A stretch of DNA of 64,000 bases from UBA5078 sp051252515 (GCA_051252515.1 JBPOFS010000002.1:62001-126000); one strand, 5' to 3'. Shown: positions 17,518 to 26,696, counted from the stretch's first letter. A program made the numbers and translations. Notes: generated from the letters alone by a model not told the origin.

Positions 17518-18930
17518 ATGACAAACAAAAAACGACAAACCACTACCGAGTCTAACCCGTGCTTAGATCCAGCGATCTTTCGAGCTTATGATATTCGTGG
17601 CATCGCAGGGAGCCAGTTGAATGAGCACTCTATTGAGCTCATCGGCAAATCCTTGGCCAGTATTGCGCTCGAAGCGGGCGAAACTACCGTGCTTTTCGGT
17701 TGCGATGCCCGCCTTTCCAGCCCCCAACTGCGCGCGCCCTTACTTCGAGGAGTACTCTCCACCGGCTTGAATGTCGTCGATCTAGGGATTATCCCAACTC
17801 CTTTGTTATATTTCGCCGCACACACTAGCCCCTGGGCCTCAGGCCTCATGCTCACGGCGAGTCATAACCCTGCCGATTACAACGGCATTAAAATCATTCG
17901 CCAACGCACCTGCCTTACCCCAGAGCAAATCCAAGCAATCTACACACGGGCCCTACGCGGAGAATTTGCGCAGGGAGATGGCAGCCTGCAAACAATAGAC
18001 ATGGTGCCCGAGTATATTGCGAAACTACAAAACGATATTCAGATCAAACGACCACTCAAGGTCGTTGTCGACTGCGCCAATGCAGTGCCCGGACTTATAG
18101 CCCCTTCGCTGTTCAAAGCGCTAGGGTGTGAAGTCACATCGATGTATTGCGACCTCGACGGTCACTTCCCCAATCATCACCCTGACCCAACCGTCGCTGC
18201 GAACCTATGCGACCTTATCGCACAGGTCCAAGCCACTGAGTCTGATCTGGGCGTGGCACTAGACGGTGACGGCGACCGCGTGGTGGTTGTCACTAACAAA
18301 GGCAGCATCATCGATACAGATCGCCTCCTAATGCTATTCATCAAAGATATTTTGCCTCGCTACGATCTCCCCAGCGTTGTCTTTGACGTCAAATGCAGCA
18401 CATTGTTAAAGCAGCTGATTCAAGAGTGCGGGGGCAAGCCCATCATGAGCCGCAGCGGGCACTCGTTCATGAAACAATGCATGCAAGAGTCCAATGCCGT
18501 AGTCGGCGCGGAATTCTCGGCCCATGTCTTTATCAAGGATCGCTGGTTTGGTTACGACGATGGGCTTTATGTCGCAGCCCGTTTTATCGAACTGCTGAGC
18601 GCTCAGCCTGACAGTGCCGAAACCCTTTTGCTAAGCCTGCCAAGCAGCATAGCCACCCCCGAACTACGCATTGAAGTCAGCGACGAACGTAAATTTGCAC
18701 TAATGGAGCGCATTAAATCGCTTGCTCGCTTTCCCCAAGGGTCCATCAGCCTGTTGGATGGGATCCGTGTCGATTTTGAAGATGGTTGGGGGTTGATTCG
18801 CGCCTCTAACACCACACCCGCTCTACTACTGCGCTTTGAGGCCCAAAGCCGCCAATCACTGCAGTTCATTCAGAAGCGCTTTCGCGAGCTGCTCATGGAA
18901 GTCGATCATCGACTGGTATTGAACTTCTAG
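17518..18930 (+). CDS. algC: Phosphomannomutase/phosphoglucomutase
   Basis: Alpha-D-phosphohexomutase interconverting mannose or glucose 6- and 1-phosphates for polysaccharide precursors. The order FRAYDIRG, phosphoserine loop TASHNP, metal loop DGDGDR and C-terminal RASNTTP is complete. ATG 17518 gives 470 aa; an in-frame TTG at 17455 would add 21 residues. In Pseudomonas, dut sits between coaBC and algC; here only about 66 bp separate them and dut is absent. Some homologues act in alginate or LPS synthesis. Confidence 0.92.
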   Translation: MTNKKRQTTTESNPCLDPAIFRAYDIRGIAGSQLNEHSIELIGKSLASIALEAGETTVLFGCDARLSSPQLRAPLLRGVLSTGLNVVDLGIIPTPLLYFAAHTSPWASGLMLTASHNPADYNGIKIIRQRTCLTPEQIQAIYTRALRGEFAQGDGSLQTIDMVPEYIAKLQNDIQIKRPLKVVVDCANAVPGLIAPSLFKALGCEVTSMYCDLDGHFPNHHPDPTVAANLCDLIAQVQATESDLGVALDGDGDRVVVVTNKGSIIDTDRLLMLFIKDILPRYDLPSVVFDVKCSTLLKQLIQECGGKPIMSRSGHSFMKQCMQESNAVVGAEFSAHVFIKDRWFGYDDGLYVAARFIELLSAQPDSAETLLLSLPSSIATPELRIEVSDERKFALMERIKSLARFPQGSISLLDGIRVDFEDGWGLIRASNTTPALLLRFEAQSRQSLQFIQKRFRELLMEVDHRLVLNF

Positions 18931-19058
18931 ACCTACGTTTGTTTACAACTGCTTTTATGAAAAATGCTCATCACGCTGTATACTTTGCGCCATTGAGAAG
19001 CAGCCCTTGCGATTACAAGTCGCTGCCTTAGCCCCTTTGACGATTTACCGGATTACCT

Positions 19059-19961
19059 ATGCCCTTAGATTTAGACGCTGCTAAAAACATTGCGAACGTC
19101 CTGACAGAAGCATTGCCCTATATTCAACAGTTCACTGGCAGCACTATTGTTGTGAAATATGGCGGCAACGCCATGACCGACGAAGTGCTCAAAAACAGCT
19201 TTGCCAGAGATATCGTGTTGATGAAACTGGTTGGCATGAACCCTGTTGTTGTCCATGGGGGCGGCCCGCAAATTGGCTCCTTGCTTGCACAGCTTAATAT
19301 CCAATCAGAATTCATCGATGGCATTCGCGTGACCGACAGCAAAACCATGGATGTTGTGGAGATGGTGCTCGGCGGATTAGTCAACAAAGAGATCGTAAGC
19401 CTGCTCAACAAAAACCAAGGCAAGGCCATCGGCATTACAGGCAAAGACGGCAACTTGATTCAAGCCAAGAAACTGCTTAAGAAAAGTGCCATCGGCACCA
19501 AAATGATGGACATGGGCCAAGTGGGCAGCATAGAGAAAATCAATCGCGAAGTCCTAGACACATTCAAAGAAAGTAATTTTATTCCGGTCATCGCCCCCAT
19601 CGGTACTGACCGCTTTGGCGCTACTTATAATATTAACGCTGACACAGTGGCAGGCGAGATCGCGAAAGTGCTTGATGCCGAAAAACTAATGCTGCTTACC
19701 AATATAGCAGGCGTTATGGATAAATCCGGCAAGGTCGTCACAGGGTTAACCACTCAGGAAGTCGACGAAATGATTGCAGATGGCACCATTCACGGCGGCA
19801 TGTTGCCGAAAATTGAATGTGCATTAGACGCAGTCAATGCAGGCGTGAGAAGCGCGCACATAATCGATGGTCGAGTGGAGCACGCCGTGCTTCTGGAAAT
19901 CTTCACTAACACTGGCGTGGGTACGTTAATTAGCAACACCCGTAACTTTGACGCTGAATAA
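19059..19961 (+). CDS. argB: N-acetylglutamate kinase
   Basis: Second step of arginine synthesis, phosphorylating N-acetyl-L-glutamate. The protein is 300 aa with VVKYGGNAM near residue 28, VVHGGGPQIG and a C-terminal HGGMLPK substrate motif, consistent with the arginine-inhibitable hexameric type found in Pseudomonas. A 128-bp gap after algC contains TATACT near 18979, a possible -10 element without a good -35. slmA follows after 35 bp. Confidence 0.96.
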   Translation: MPLDLDAAKNIANVLTEALPYIQQFTGSTIVVKYGGNAMTDEVLKNSFARDIVLMKLVGMNPVVVHGGGPQIGSLLAQLNIQSEFIDGIRVTDSKTMDVVEMVLGGLVNKEIVSLLNKNQGKAIGITGKDGNLIQAKKLLKKSAIGTKMMDMGQVGSIEKINREVLDTFKESNFIPVIAPIGTDRFGATYNINADTVAGEIAKVLDAEKLMLLTNIAGVMDKSGKVVTGLTTQEVDEMIADGTIHGGMLPKIECALDAVNAGVRSAHIIDGRVEHAVLLEIFTNTGVGTLISNTRNFDAE

Positions 19962-19996
19962 GTCGCTACCCTCTTTTAAGGAACACTCAACACAAA

Positions 19997-20599
19997 ATGC
20001 CGTCCGAAATTAAAATATCACGCAAAGAACACATCCTACAAAGCCTTGCTCGCATGCTGGAAAACGGCCCTGGTGAGCGCATCACTACGGCAGCACTTGC
20101 CAAAGAGGTGGGTGTTTCTGAAGCAGCGCTTTATCGCCACTTTCCTAGCAAAGCAAAAATGTTTGAAGGCTTGATCGTGTTTATCGAAGAGACTTTGTTT
20201 TCTCGTATTACGCGCATCTTGGAAGACGAGCCTTCCGCGCAGCGACGCTGCGAAAAAATCTTGATGCTGGTACTGACCTTTGCGGAGAAAAACCCTGGGA
20301 TGACACGCCTTATGACAGGGGATGCCTTGGCCGGAGAGACAGAACGCTTAAGAGTGCGCATAAGCCAGCTATTCGATCGACTGGAAGCGCAAGTAAAACA
20401 AATTTTACGAGAAGCTCAGATTCGTGAGAACTTACGCTGCGTAGTATCCCCCAGCATACTGTCGAACTTACTGATGGCCAGCGTTGAAGGTCGTTTAATG
20501 CAGTTTGTGCGCAGTGAGTTTAAAAAGCGCCCAACTGAAGCGTGGGAAGAGCAATGGGCCTACCTATCCCGTGACATGCTCGTCCCCTTCGGCGTTTAA
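19997..20599 (+). CDS. slmA: Nucleoid occlusion factor SlmA
   Basis: TetR-family DNA-binding protein that blocks Z-ring assembly over the nucleoid. The N-terminal helix-turn-helix includes GERITTAALAKEVGVSEAA, then ALYRHFPSKAKMFEGL, the SlmA version of the TetR motif. It is 200 aa. Its last codons (F-G-V-stop) lie in a perfect palindrome that also encodes the end of pyrE on the opposite strand. Confidence 0.93.
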   Translation: MPSEIKISRKEHILQSLARMLENGPGERITTAALAKEVGVSEAALYRHFPSKAKMFEGLIVFIEETLFSRITRILEDEPSAQRRCEKILMLVLTFAEKNPGMTRLMTGDALAGETERLRVRISQLFDRLEAQVKQILREAQIRENLRCVVSPSILSNLLMASVEGRLMQFVRSEFKKRPTEAWEEQWAYLSRDMLVPFGV

Positions 20600-20607
20600 A
20601 CGCCGAA
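20588..20607. repeat. 20-bp palindrome holding both stop codons of slmA and pyrE
   Basis: A perfect palindrome (half-site TTCGGCGTTT) centred between 20597 and 20598. Read on either strand it gives TTC-GGC-GTT-TAA, so both proteins end in Phe-Gly-Val and the stops overlap by 4 bp. It could also fold as a short hairpin in either transcript. Confidence 0.85.
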
Positions 20608-21246
20608 TTCTTCGCGGTATTTCTGTACGGCTTCCAAATTGGAGGCCAACGCAGGGTCTTTCTGATCGCGCAAATAGTTCACGATTTGTTCTAGCGAAAT
20701 GATACTCAAGACAGGAATTTTGTACTCTTCTTCGATCTCTTGAATCGCAGACTTAGCGCCTGTCCCACGCTCCTGTCGATCTAAGGCAACGAGAATTCCT
20801 GCTGGCGTTGTGCCAGTGCGCTCGAATAATTCCATCACCTCGCGCACCGCCGTTCCCGCTGTAATCACATCATCGACAATCAGTGCACGTCCTTGTAGAG
20901 GGGCCCCTACGGTCAGCCCACCCTCACCATGATCTTTCGCTTCTTTGCGATTAAAACAATAGGGCTTATCAATTCCGTGCTGCTGCGCAAGTGCAGCAGC
21001 CGTCACTGACACCAAAGGAATACCTTTGTAAGCGGGGCCAAACAACAAATCATACTCAACATTCGCATTCGCTAATGCCGTGGCATAGGAGCTACCAATA
21101 AAGTTCAACGCGGCACCTGTGTTGAATAGGCCCGCATTAAAAAAGTAGGGACTGGTGCGACCGGATTTCAATGTGAAACTGCCAAAGCGTAAAATCTCGT
21201 GTTCAATTACAAACTCGATAAATGCTTTTTGAAAATCCTGCATCAC
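20596..21246 (-). CDS. pyrE: Orotate phosphoribosyltransferase
   Basis: Joins orotate and PRPP to give OMP in pyrimidine synthesis. The PRPP-binding motif ALIVDDVITAGTA is intact, and LKSGRTSPYFFNAG near the N-terminus is the substrate region. It is 216 aa. It lies downstream of rph with 21 bp between, so the two are probably co-transcribed. crc, which sits between pyrE and rph in Pseudomonas, is absent. Confidence 0.96.
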   Translation of the reverse strand: MMQDFQKAFIEFVIEHEILRFGSFTLKSGRTSPYFFNAGLFNTGAALNFIGSSYATALANANVEYDLLFGPAYKGIPLVSVTAAALAQQHGIDKPYCFNRKEAKDHGEGGLTVGAPLQGRALIVDDVITAGTAVREVMELFERTGTTPAGILVALDRQERGTGAKSAIQEIEEEYKIPVLSIISLEQIVNYLRDQKDPALASNLEAVQKYREEFGV

Positions 21247-21267
21247 ACCCTCCTCGTCTAATATTAG

Positions 21268-21996
21268 TTAAATGCCCAAAGCTTCTTTTTGCAAAACGAG
21301 CAATTCACTTATGCCTTTTTGGGCAATCGCGATCATCGCTTGCAGCTCGTCTGTATCGAAGTCACTCTCTTCGCCAGTGCCTTGCAGTTCAATAAAGCGC
21401 AACTTGTCAGTCATCACGATGTTCATATCGGTCTCCGCATTGGAGTCTTCCGCATAATCCAAGTCGAGTACTGGCACACCTTTGTAGATGCCAACAGACA
21501 CAGAGGCGATCAACTGCTTCATTGGGTTTTGCTTCACGCGACCATTTTTGATCAATACGCCAATCGCATCGTGCAATGCTACACAGGCACCTGTGATTGA
21601 AGCTGTGCGCGTGCCACCGTCGGCCTGGATAACATCACAGTCGATCTTGATGGTGTTTTCGCCAAGCAATTTCATGTCTAGCGCCGCGCGCAATGAGCGA
21701 CCGATTAGGCGAGAGATTTCCATCGTACGGCCACCCTGCTTACCACGGACCGATTCACGATCCATGCGCGAGCCAGTAGAGCGTGGCAACATGCCATATT
21801 CCGCTGTGACCCAACCCATGCCTTTACCTTTCAAGAAACGCGGTACGGACTCTTCGACGCTTGCGGTACAGATCACCTTGGTATCGCCAAACTCCACTAA
21901 TACAGAGCCTTCAGCGTGCTTTGTATAATGGCGGGTAATACGGACATCACGGAGTTGATCTGGCTGGCGCTTACTAGGTCTAATCGTATCTTGCAT
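21268..21996 (-). CDS. rph: Ribonuclease PH
   Basis: Phosphate-dependent 3' exoribonuclease that trims tRNA 3' ends. The 242-aa protein shows RPSKRQPDQLR at the start, SRLIGRSLRA, IDCDVIQADGGTRTASI and the catalytic-site DLDYAEDSNAETD. The length is full, unlike the truncated E. coli K-12 copy. It is divergent from yicC with 160 bp between starts, the common rph/yicC arrangement. Confidence 0.96.
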   Translation of the reverse strand: MQDTIRPSKRQPDQLRDVRITRHYTKHAEGSVLVEFGDTKVICTASVEESVPRFLKGKGMGWVTAEYGMLPRSTGSRMDRESVRGKQGGRTMEISRLIGRSLRAALDMKLLGENTIKIDCDVIQADGGTRTASITGACVALHDAIGVLIKNGRVKQNPMKQLIASVSVGIYKGVPVLDLDYAEDSNAETDMNIVMTDKLRFIELQGTGEESDFDTDELQAMIAIAQKGISELLVLQKEALGI

Positions 21997-22156
21997 GTTG
22001 CCTCACTCGGGGTCGTTAAGATTTGACCCGCGATTATCCTTGATCTGCCCATTGATGGCGAGTCACAAGCGCAATATTGGAGTAAGATACAAGCATAAGC
22101 TAACAGCGCTGATGTGAAGCTGTTGTAATTCTTAATGTTTTTAAGCAGGGTGCCTT

Positions 22157-23023
22157 ATGGTGTTGAGCATGACCGCTTTCGCAAGAAAGCAAAGCAGTAT
22201 TGGACAAACACTCCTCATTTGGGAGATACGCTCCGTCAACCACCGCTACTTAGAGACCGGCTTCCGCTTCCCCGAAGCGTTGCGCTCCCTCGAGCCCGCC
22301 GTACGCGATGCCTTACGTAAAACCTTAGCGCGCGGCAAAATAGACTGCCAATTGCGTATCGAGACCGAAGGCAGCCAAGACAATACCTTGCAGATTGACG
22401 AAGCCCTCGTAGTGCATCTCAACAACGTCAGCGGCGAAGTTCTCCACCTTACCGGTGGCGGCCAAGCCCTCAGCGTCAACGAAATTCTCAAATGGCCTGG
22501 CGTTTTAAAAGAGAGTAAAGCGCTGCCAGAAGACCTCGAAACTCAAGCTCTAGCTCTATTCAAAGAAACCCTCGCCGAACTTGTCGACACTCGCAAGCGC
22601 GAAGGCGAAGAACTCTATGGCTTTGTGAACAAACGCCAACAAGCCATCCGTGAAATCGTCACTACCGTTAGAACTCGCATGCCCGAGATACTCGCCGCAC
22701 AGCAACAAGCACTGCGTGATCGACTAGAGGCGCTTAAGATCGAACTAGACGAAACCCGCCTAGAGCAAGAGATTGTAGTATTTGCACAAAAGTGGGATAT
22801 CGACGAAGAGCTAGATCGCCTCGAGGCGCACTTGAATGAAGTAGAACGGGTACTGGGTTTGAAAGAGCCCTCTGGTCGCCGCTTGGACTTCTTGATGCAA
22901 GAGCTTAACCGCGAAGCCAATACGCTTTCGTCTAAATCGATCGTGTCAGAGACAACCCACAACGCGGTGGACTTGAAAGTGTTGATTGAGCAGATGCGGG
23001 AGCAGATTCAGAATATTGAGTGA
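22157..23023 (+). CDS. yicC: YicC family endoribonuclease
   Basis: A 288-aa YicC protein beginning MVLSMTAFAR, the usual start of the family, and ending in the DUF1732 region with GRRLDFLMQELNREANTLSSK. Homologues have been reported to have endoribonuclease activity; the in vivo targets are less clear. The Glu/Arg-rich middle (about 150-230) should form long helices. It is divergent from rph. The facing GST gene ends about 100 bp downstream. Confidence 0.92.
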   Translation: MVLSMTAFARKQSSIGQTLLIWEIRSVNHRYLETGFRFPEALRSLEPAVRDALRKTLARGKIDCQLRIETEGSQDNTLQIDEALVVHLNNVSGEVLHLTGGGQALSVNEILKWPGVLKESKALPEDLETQALALFKETLAELVDTRKREGEELYGFVNKRQQAIREIVTTVRTRMPEILAAQQQALRDRLEALKIELDETRLEQEIVVFAQKWDIDEELDRLEAHLNEVERVLGLKEPSGRRLDFLMQELNREANTLSSKSIVSETTHNAVDLKVLIEQMREQIQNIE

Positions 23024-23077
23024 TCAAAGCACATACATTTTTTATCAGCACAGCGCTCCATCGTCGTTTACACAAAA

Positions 23078-23105
23078 GCATGGGAAATCTCACGCCCTCC
23101 CATGC
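23078..23105 (-). terminator. Terminator of the glutathione transferase gene
   Basis: Arms GCATGGGA and TCCCATGC with a 12-nt loop; on the minus strand the hairpin is followed by TTTTGTG. It sits 20 bp after the GST stop and may also stop yicC read-through. Confidence 0.65.
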
Positions 23106-23125
23106 TATAGCCAACCCTCAACACG

Positions 23126-23743
23126 CTATTTTTTCATCAACGCATCATCCAACTCATTCGCTCTTTGCGCTGCGGGCCTTGCATCGCAACGTTTAACGTA
23201 TTCAGTAAGCACTGGGCTCGGCTCTAGGTTTTTCATGAGAATCGCCCAACCCAAGGTGCTCGCCAATACGATATCTGCAGCGGTGAAGTTATCGCCGCAA
23301 ATATAGGGGCTCGTCTTTAACGTTTCCTCGATCGTGTTGATGGTGTCTTCAACAAGACCGCAGCCTACAGACATGGCGTTCTCAGAATCAATATTCCATT
23401 GATACCCTTTCGCAGTTAATGCCATCTCAAGCGGGCCCGCTGTGAAGAATAGCCATCGATAGTAGTCGCCACGCTGAGCATCAAGTTGCGGGGGCGCAAG
23501 ATTTTCATCAGGAAATTGATCCGCCAAGTATGCACAGATCGCGGCGACTTCTGTCACGACTTGCTCGCCGTGCTTGATCGCTGGGACTTTGCCCATAGGA
23601 TTTATCGCTAAGTACTCCGGTGACTTAATGCTACCACCGTATTCCATCACTTCTAGCTCATAAGGCGTGCCGATTTCTTCGAGGATCCAGCGCACAATGC
23701 GGCCGCGTGATTGAGGGTTAGTGTAGAGGGTCAGTGTTTTCAT
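23126..23743 (-). CDS. Glutathione S-transferase family protein
   Basis: A 205-aa two-domain GST. The thioredoxin-like N-terminal domain has LYTNPQSRGRIVRW, the cis-proline segment GKVPAI and TEVAAICAYLAD, where the usual Glu-Ser pair is Thr-Glu. An all-helical C-terminal domain has FTAADIVLASTLGW. ATG 23743 is chosen because AAGGA lies 6 nt upstream; in-frame upstream codons would add 19 residues not typical of GSTs. It diverges from a WYL regulator, a common detoxification pairing. Confidence 0.88.
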   Translation of the reverse strand: MKTLTLYTNPQSRGRIVRWILEEIGTPYELEVMEYGGSIKSPEYLAINPMGKVPAIKHGEQVVTEVAAICAYLADQFPDENLAPPQLDAQRGDYYRWLFFTAGPLEMALTAKGYQWNIDSENAMSVGCGLVEDTINTIEETLKTSPYICGDNFTAADIVLASTLGWAILMKNLEPSPVLTEYVKRCDARPAAQRANELDDALMKK

Positions 23744-23806
23744 GATCATTTCCTTTAATCCTATTTTTATTGTGGAGAGATTACGTTGTCGAAGGCACAA
23801 TACAAA

Positions 23807-23829
23807 ACATATAGGTCATTATATGTCCT
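23807..23829. promoter_or_regulatory. Candidate operator between GST and the WYL regulator
   Basis: Two nested inverted repeats overlap: ACATATA/TATATGT with a 6-bp spacer, and AGG-N-CAT/ATG-N-CCT with a 3-bp spacer. They lie in the 150-bp divergent gap, 64 bp from the GST start and 65 bp from the regulator start. This is where a shared operator would be expected. Confidence 0.5.
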
Positions 23830-23893
23830 GTTTAGTTTGTATGGTAAAAACTAGTCTCCTAGACGGCTTCCTTACCCATCTTGAAGGTACCCT

Positions 23894-24853
23894 ATGTCAA
23901 AACCAGTGACCCGCGTACTAACTCTATTAGAGCTTCTGCAAACACACGGTTTGCTCACCGGTGCGCAGATTGCAAAACGATTAGAGGTGGATGTGCGCAC
24001 GGTGCGTCGTTATATCGCCGCACTTGAAGAGCTTGGCATTCCGGTGATGACAGAACAGGGGCGTTATGGGGGGTATCGTCTAGTAGCGGGATTCAAATTA
24101 CCGCCGATGATGTTTACTGATGATGAAACTCTGGCAATCTCATTAGGCCTACTGGCAGCCAATCAACTTGGCCTATCAGAGTCCGCACCTTCCATTGCTA
24201 GTGTGCAAGCCAAGCTAGAAAGGGTAATGCCAAGCAATTTGAAGCGTCGCGTGCGTGCCATTAGTAATAGTACGAGCCTAGTGTTACCGAAAGCCCACGG
24301 AGCAGAGAACAAAGAGGATTTGCTGTTACTTGCCCAGGCCGCTCATGATCAGCAAAGAGTTCGCTTTCACTACGAGGCGGATAACGGCAGTACAGGATTA
24401 CGTGACGTTGACCCTTATGGCATCGTGTTTCGCCGTGGACATTGGTATATGGTCGGGCACTGTCATTTACGAAAAGCACTGCGGACATTTCGATTAGATC
24501 GTCTCAATCGTGCCCAGGGACTTAATCATAGCTTTCTTCGACCTGCAGATTTCGATACAGCCAAACACCTTCACGAAAGTATGCAGAACGTGCCGCGTCA
24601 ACATCCAGTGAGTGTATTGCTGCACACGGACATGGCTTCGGCTTCGTATTATCTTTATGGATTAGAAGGCGTGATGAAAACAACGCAAGATGGTCTATTA
24701 ATGCAAACGAGCACTGATAGCCTAGAGTGGTTTGCACGTTGGTTAATGCAAATGCCATTTGAAGTTTCAATCCAACATCCACTTGCTCTATGGGATGCCG
24801 TTCAATCACATTTTGCACACATACAAAAAAACTTTCAGCTGTCCTCAAAATAG
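23894..24853 (+). CDS. YafY-type HTH/WYL transcriptional regulator
   Basis: A 319-aa DeoR/YafY-like protein. The N-terminal winged helix (residues 1-60) contains GAQIAKRLEVDVRTVRRYIAAL. A WYL domain (about 140-220) has RHWYMVGHC-like residues (RRGHWYMVGHC) and FRLDRLNRA, and a WCX-like C-terminal extension follows. Such regulators sense small ligands or nucleic-acid signals and usually control the neighbouring gene, here the divergent GST. A strong hairpin lies directly downstream. Confidence 0.88.
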   Translation: MSKPVTRVLTLLELLQTHGLLTGAQIAKRLEVDVRTVRRYIAALEELGIPVMTEQGRYGGYRLVAGFKLPPMMFTDDETLAISLGLLAANQLGLSESAPSIASVQAKLERVMPSNLKRRVRAISNSTSLVLPKAHGAENKEDLLLLAQAAHDQQRVRFHYEADNGSTGLRDVDPYGIVFRRGHWYMVGHCHLRKALRTFRLDRLNRAQGLNHSFLRPADFDTAKHLHESMQNVPRQHPVSVLLHTDMASASYYLYGLEGVMKTTQDGLLMQTSTDSLEWFARWLMQMPFEVSIQHPLALWDAVQSHFAHIQKNFQLSSK

Positions 24854-24855
24854 AA

Positions 24856-24889
24856 ACGGAAGTGCAGCATTTAAAAACTGCACTTCCGT
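24856..24889. terminator. Bidirectional terminator between WYL regulator and outer-membrane protein gene
   Basis: Perfect 12-bp arms ACGGAAGTGCAG and CTGCACTTCCGT with a 10-nt loop, placed between two convergent genes whose stops are 61 bp apart. The T-runs are weak on both sides, but the stem is long. Confidence 0.75.
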
Positions 24890-24914
24890 CTCTTGTATAA
24901 CTAACTATTCGTTC

Positions 24915-25631
24915 TTAGTTAAACGAATAGCGAAGGCCCAATGCATAGGTGTTCACATCATCGCCGAAGTTCCCGCCTAGGTTAATGCCTAAGTTGTCGG
25001 ACACTTCAAACAAGAAGTTACCGAATACTGATGTGCTGTCACCATAATCAAGATCGGTATACCGCACGCCTGCACCAAACTCCAGCCAGCTCGCCAACTG
25101 CGCACGACCACCAACATCGACAAAATAACCATCGCTATCGTCTTCGTTCAAGTCATCAAAGGCATCTTGAATATCATCAGTGCTATTCAGATCATCATTT
25201 TCGTTTCTACCTAAACTAAAGTCTCCTAGGTCGACATCCGTATAACCGCCCGTGGCAACGAAATCCACAGTATCGGAAATAGGCGTGTTAAACCCTAAGC
25301 CCAACTTCAAAGTGTTGACGTCTTCGCTTCGATTGACGAAGCCACCACCGTCATCAATATAGGCAAAATCTGCTTCTGTGGTGGAATAGGAACCAAATGT
25401 GAAAAAGTTGTCAGTCAATGCAAAAGACGCGCTGATGTTGTAGCCGTCACCATCATCGATGTCATCTGCGAAATTGTCGAAGAAATCATTGTCTTCGTAA
25501 TAGTCAATATCCTGAATGAGGTAATCTGCTTCGATGTAAGTGTAGCTGATCCCTTCCGCCGCAAAGGCAGATGCAGGCATTAAAATTGCGCACGCTAGTA
25601 GCGATTTTTTGAAAAATTTTCCTTGTTTCAT
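24915..25631 (-). CDS. Small outer-membrane beta-barrel protein
   Basis: A 238-aa protein with a signal peptide (hydrophobic about residues 10-24, cleavage after AFAA), alternating-residue strands and a terminal LRYSFN, an aromatic end expected for outer-membrane insertion. Asp-rich loops (about 40-62 and 125-145) are very acidic and may bind divalent cations on the cell surface; this is inference. The size suggests an 8-stranded barrel of the OmpW/OmpX type, but no family is certain. GGAGAT precedes the ATG. Confidence 0.75.
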   Translation of the reverse strand: MKQGKFFKKSLLACAILMPASAFAAEGISYTYIEADYLIQDIDYYEDNDFFDNFADDIDDGDGYNISASFALTDNFFTFGSYSTTEADFAYIDDGGGFVNRSEDVNTLKLGLGFNTPISDTVDFVATGGYTDVDLGDFSLGRNENDDLNSTDDIQDAFDDLNEDDSDGYFVDVGGRAQLASWLEFGAGVRYTDLDYGDSTSVFGNFLFEVSDNLGINLGGNFGDDVNTYALGLRYSFN

Positions 25632-25702
25632 AGCTGTATCTCCATTAGTTATTTCGGAAGCGTTCTATAAACTTCCCATTCCTACATGTGGGCAAAAAAT
25701 TA

Positions 25703-25739
25703 GATAACAACCTAGGCTGTAATCTCGGCCACTGTTATC
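25703..25739. repeat. Spaced inverted repeat upstream of the outer-membrane protein gene
   Basis: GATAACA and TGTTATC are separated by 23 bp, about 72-108 bp before the ATG at 25631. It could be a regulator site. The rest of the roughly 300-bp gap 25632-25932 shows only this repeat and the hairpin at 25894-25919. Confidence 0.35.
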
Positions 25740-25893
25740 ACACAGCTTCGGTAAAGATGCTAGGGAGAAAAGCCTAGTCCATAGCATCGACCCATTCGAA
25801 ATGTGATAGCTATCGCATACTCGCAACAATAATTTTGAGTTGCAATTCCCATCGCTTATAGAAAAGGAGTTCGACTTGCTTACTTTTTATGAC

Positions 25894-25919
25894 AGCTGAG
25901 GCGGGTGCACGCCTCAGCT
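25894..25919 (-). terminator. Hairpin downstream of the DUF2959 lipoprotein gene
   Basis: Perfect 10-bp arms AGCTGAGGCG and CGCCTCAGCT with a 6-nt loop, 13 bp after the stop codon at 25933. No T-run follows on the minus strand, so it may stabilise the 3' end instead of terminating. Confidence 0.6.
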
Positions 25920-25932
25920 AAAAGGAGGGATT

Positions 25933-26574
25933 TTACAGGCGCATTTCTGCTATGAAACGATCGGACTCTTCGATCGCCAACTCCATTGCGTTAATGAGGC
26001 GATCTACATCGGTGTTTATAGTGTCAAGCTCGCCCCGCAGCGACGCTATGGCGCGGGCGTTGAGATTATGTTTCAGGTACAACACATTATCTCGCAAACT
26101 ATCGAGCACTGGGTCTAACGTTACTTCCGCACGGTGCATCGCGGCAATTAGGCGCGCATATCGCGTTCGGGTATCTCTTAATTGCTGTTCACTGTCGCGG
26201 CGAAGATTCTGATTCGTATAAAGCGCCAGTTCATCTTCCCATTCATCAAACAAAGCATCGGCTACCGCTTCTACCGCTTGTATTCGTTCACGGATAAGAT
26301 CAGCGGCCTCTTCAGTGTCTTCGAATTCGCCATTCAAGCGATCATAGATTTGCTGTAGTTCGCCGCCATCAAAATTTACTACACTGCGGAACTGCTCTAA
26401 GGCATCGCGAAACTGTTCCTGCCCTTCTTCTTGAGCGCTTTGGGCTTCACCAATACGGTCAACCAAAATGTCACGCTTATGAACACCGAACTGCTCCATA
26501 GTGCCATAATAAGCGGACTCACAAGCCGTTAAAAAAAGCATGGCAACGGCTACCATCACTATTCGTAATTTCAT
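25933..26574 (-). CDS. DUF2959-like lipoprotein
   Basis: A 213-aa lipoprotein with signal peptide and lipobox LTAC at residues 15-18, so it is probably anchored to a membrane facing the periplasm. The rest is almost entirely helical and charged, with heptad-like spacing over about 40-205, suggesting long coiled coils. It resembles DUF2959 proteins by MEQFGVHKRDILVDR near the start. No biochemical role is known. It diverges from hrpB. Confidence 0.75.
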   Translation of the reverse strand: MKLRIVMVAVAMLFLTACESAYYGTMEQFGVHKRDILVDRIGEAQSAQEEGQEQFRDALEQFRSVVNFDGGELQQIYDRLNGEFEDTEEAADLIRERIQAVEAVADALFDEWEDELALYTNQNLRRDSEQQLRDTRTRYARLIAAMHRAEVTLDPVLDSLRDNVLYLKHNLNARAIASLRGELDTINTDVDRLINAMELAIEESDRFIAEMRL

Positions 26575-26696
26575 CTGTTTTTCCTTTCGATGGCGTTAAC
26601 AATACGGTCGGTGCGCATCTTCGATTCCTTTTGCTTACTTTAAGCGGTTTTGTCACCATTGCAAAACCCTATATCGACTTGTTTTGAGAACCGCCT

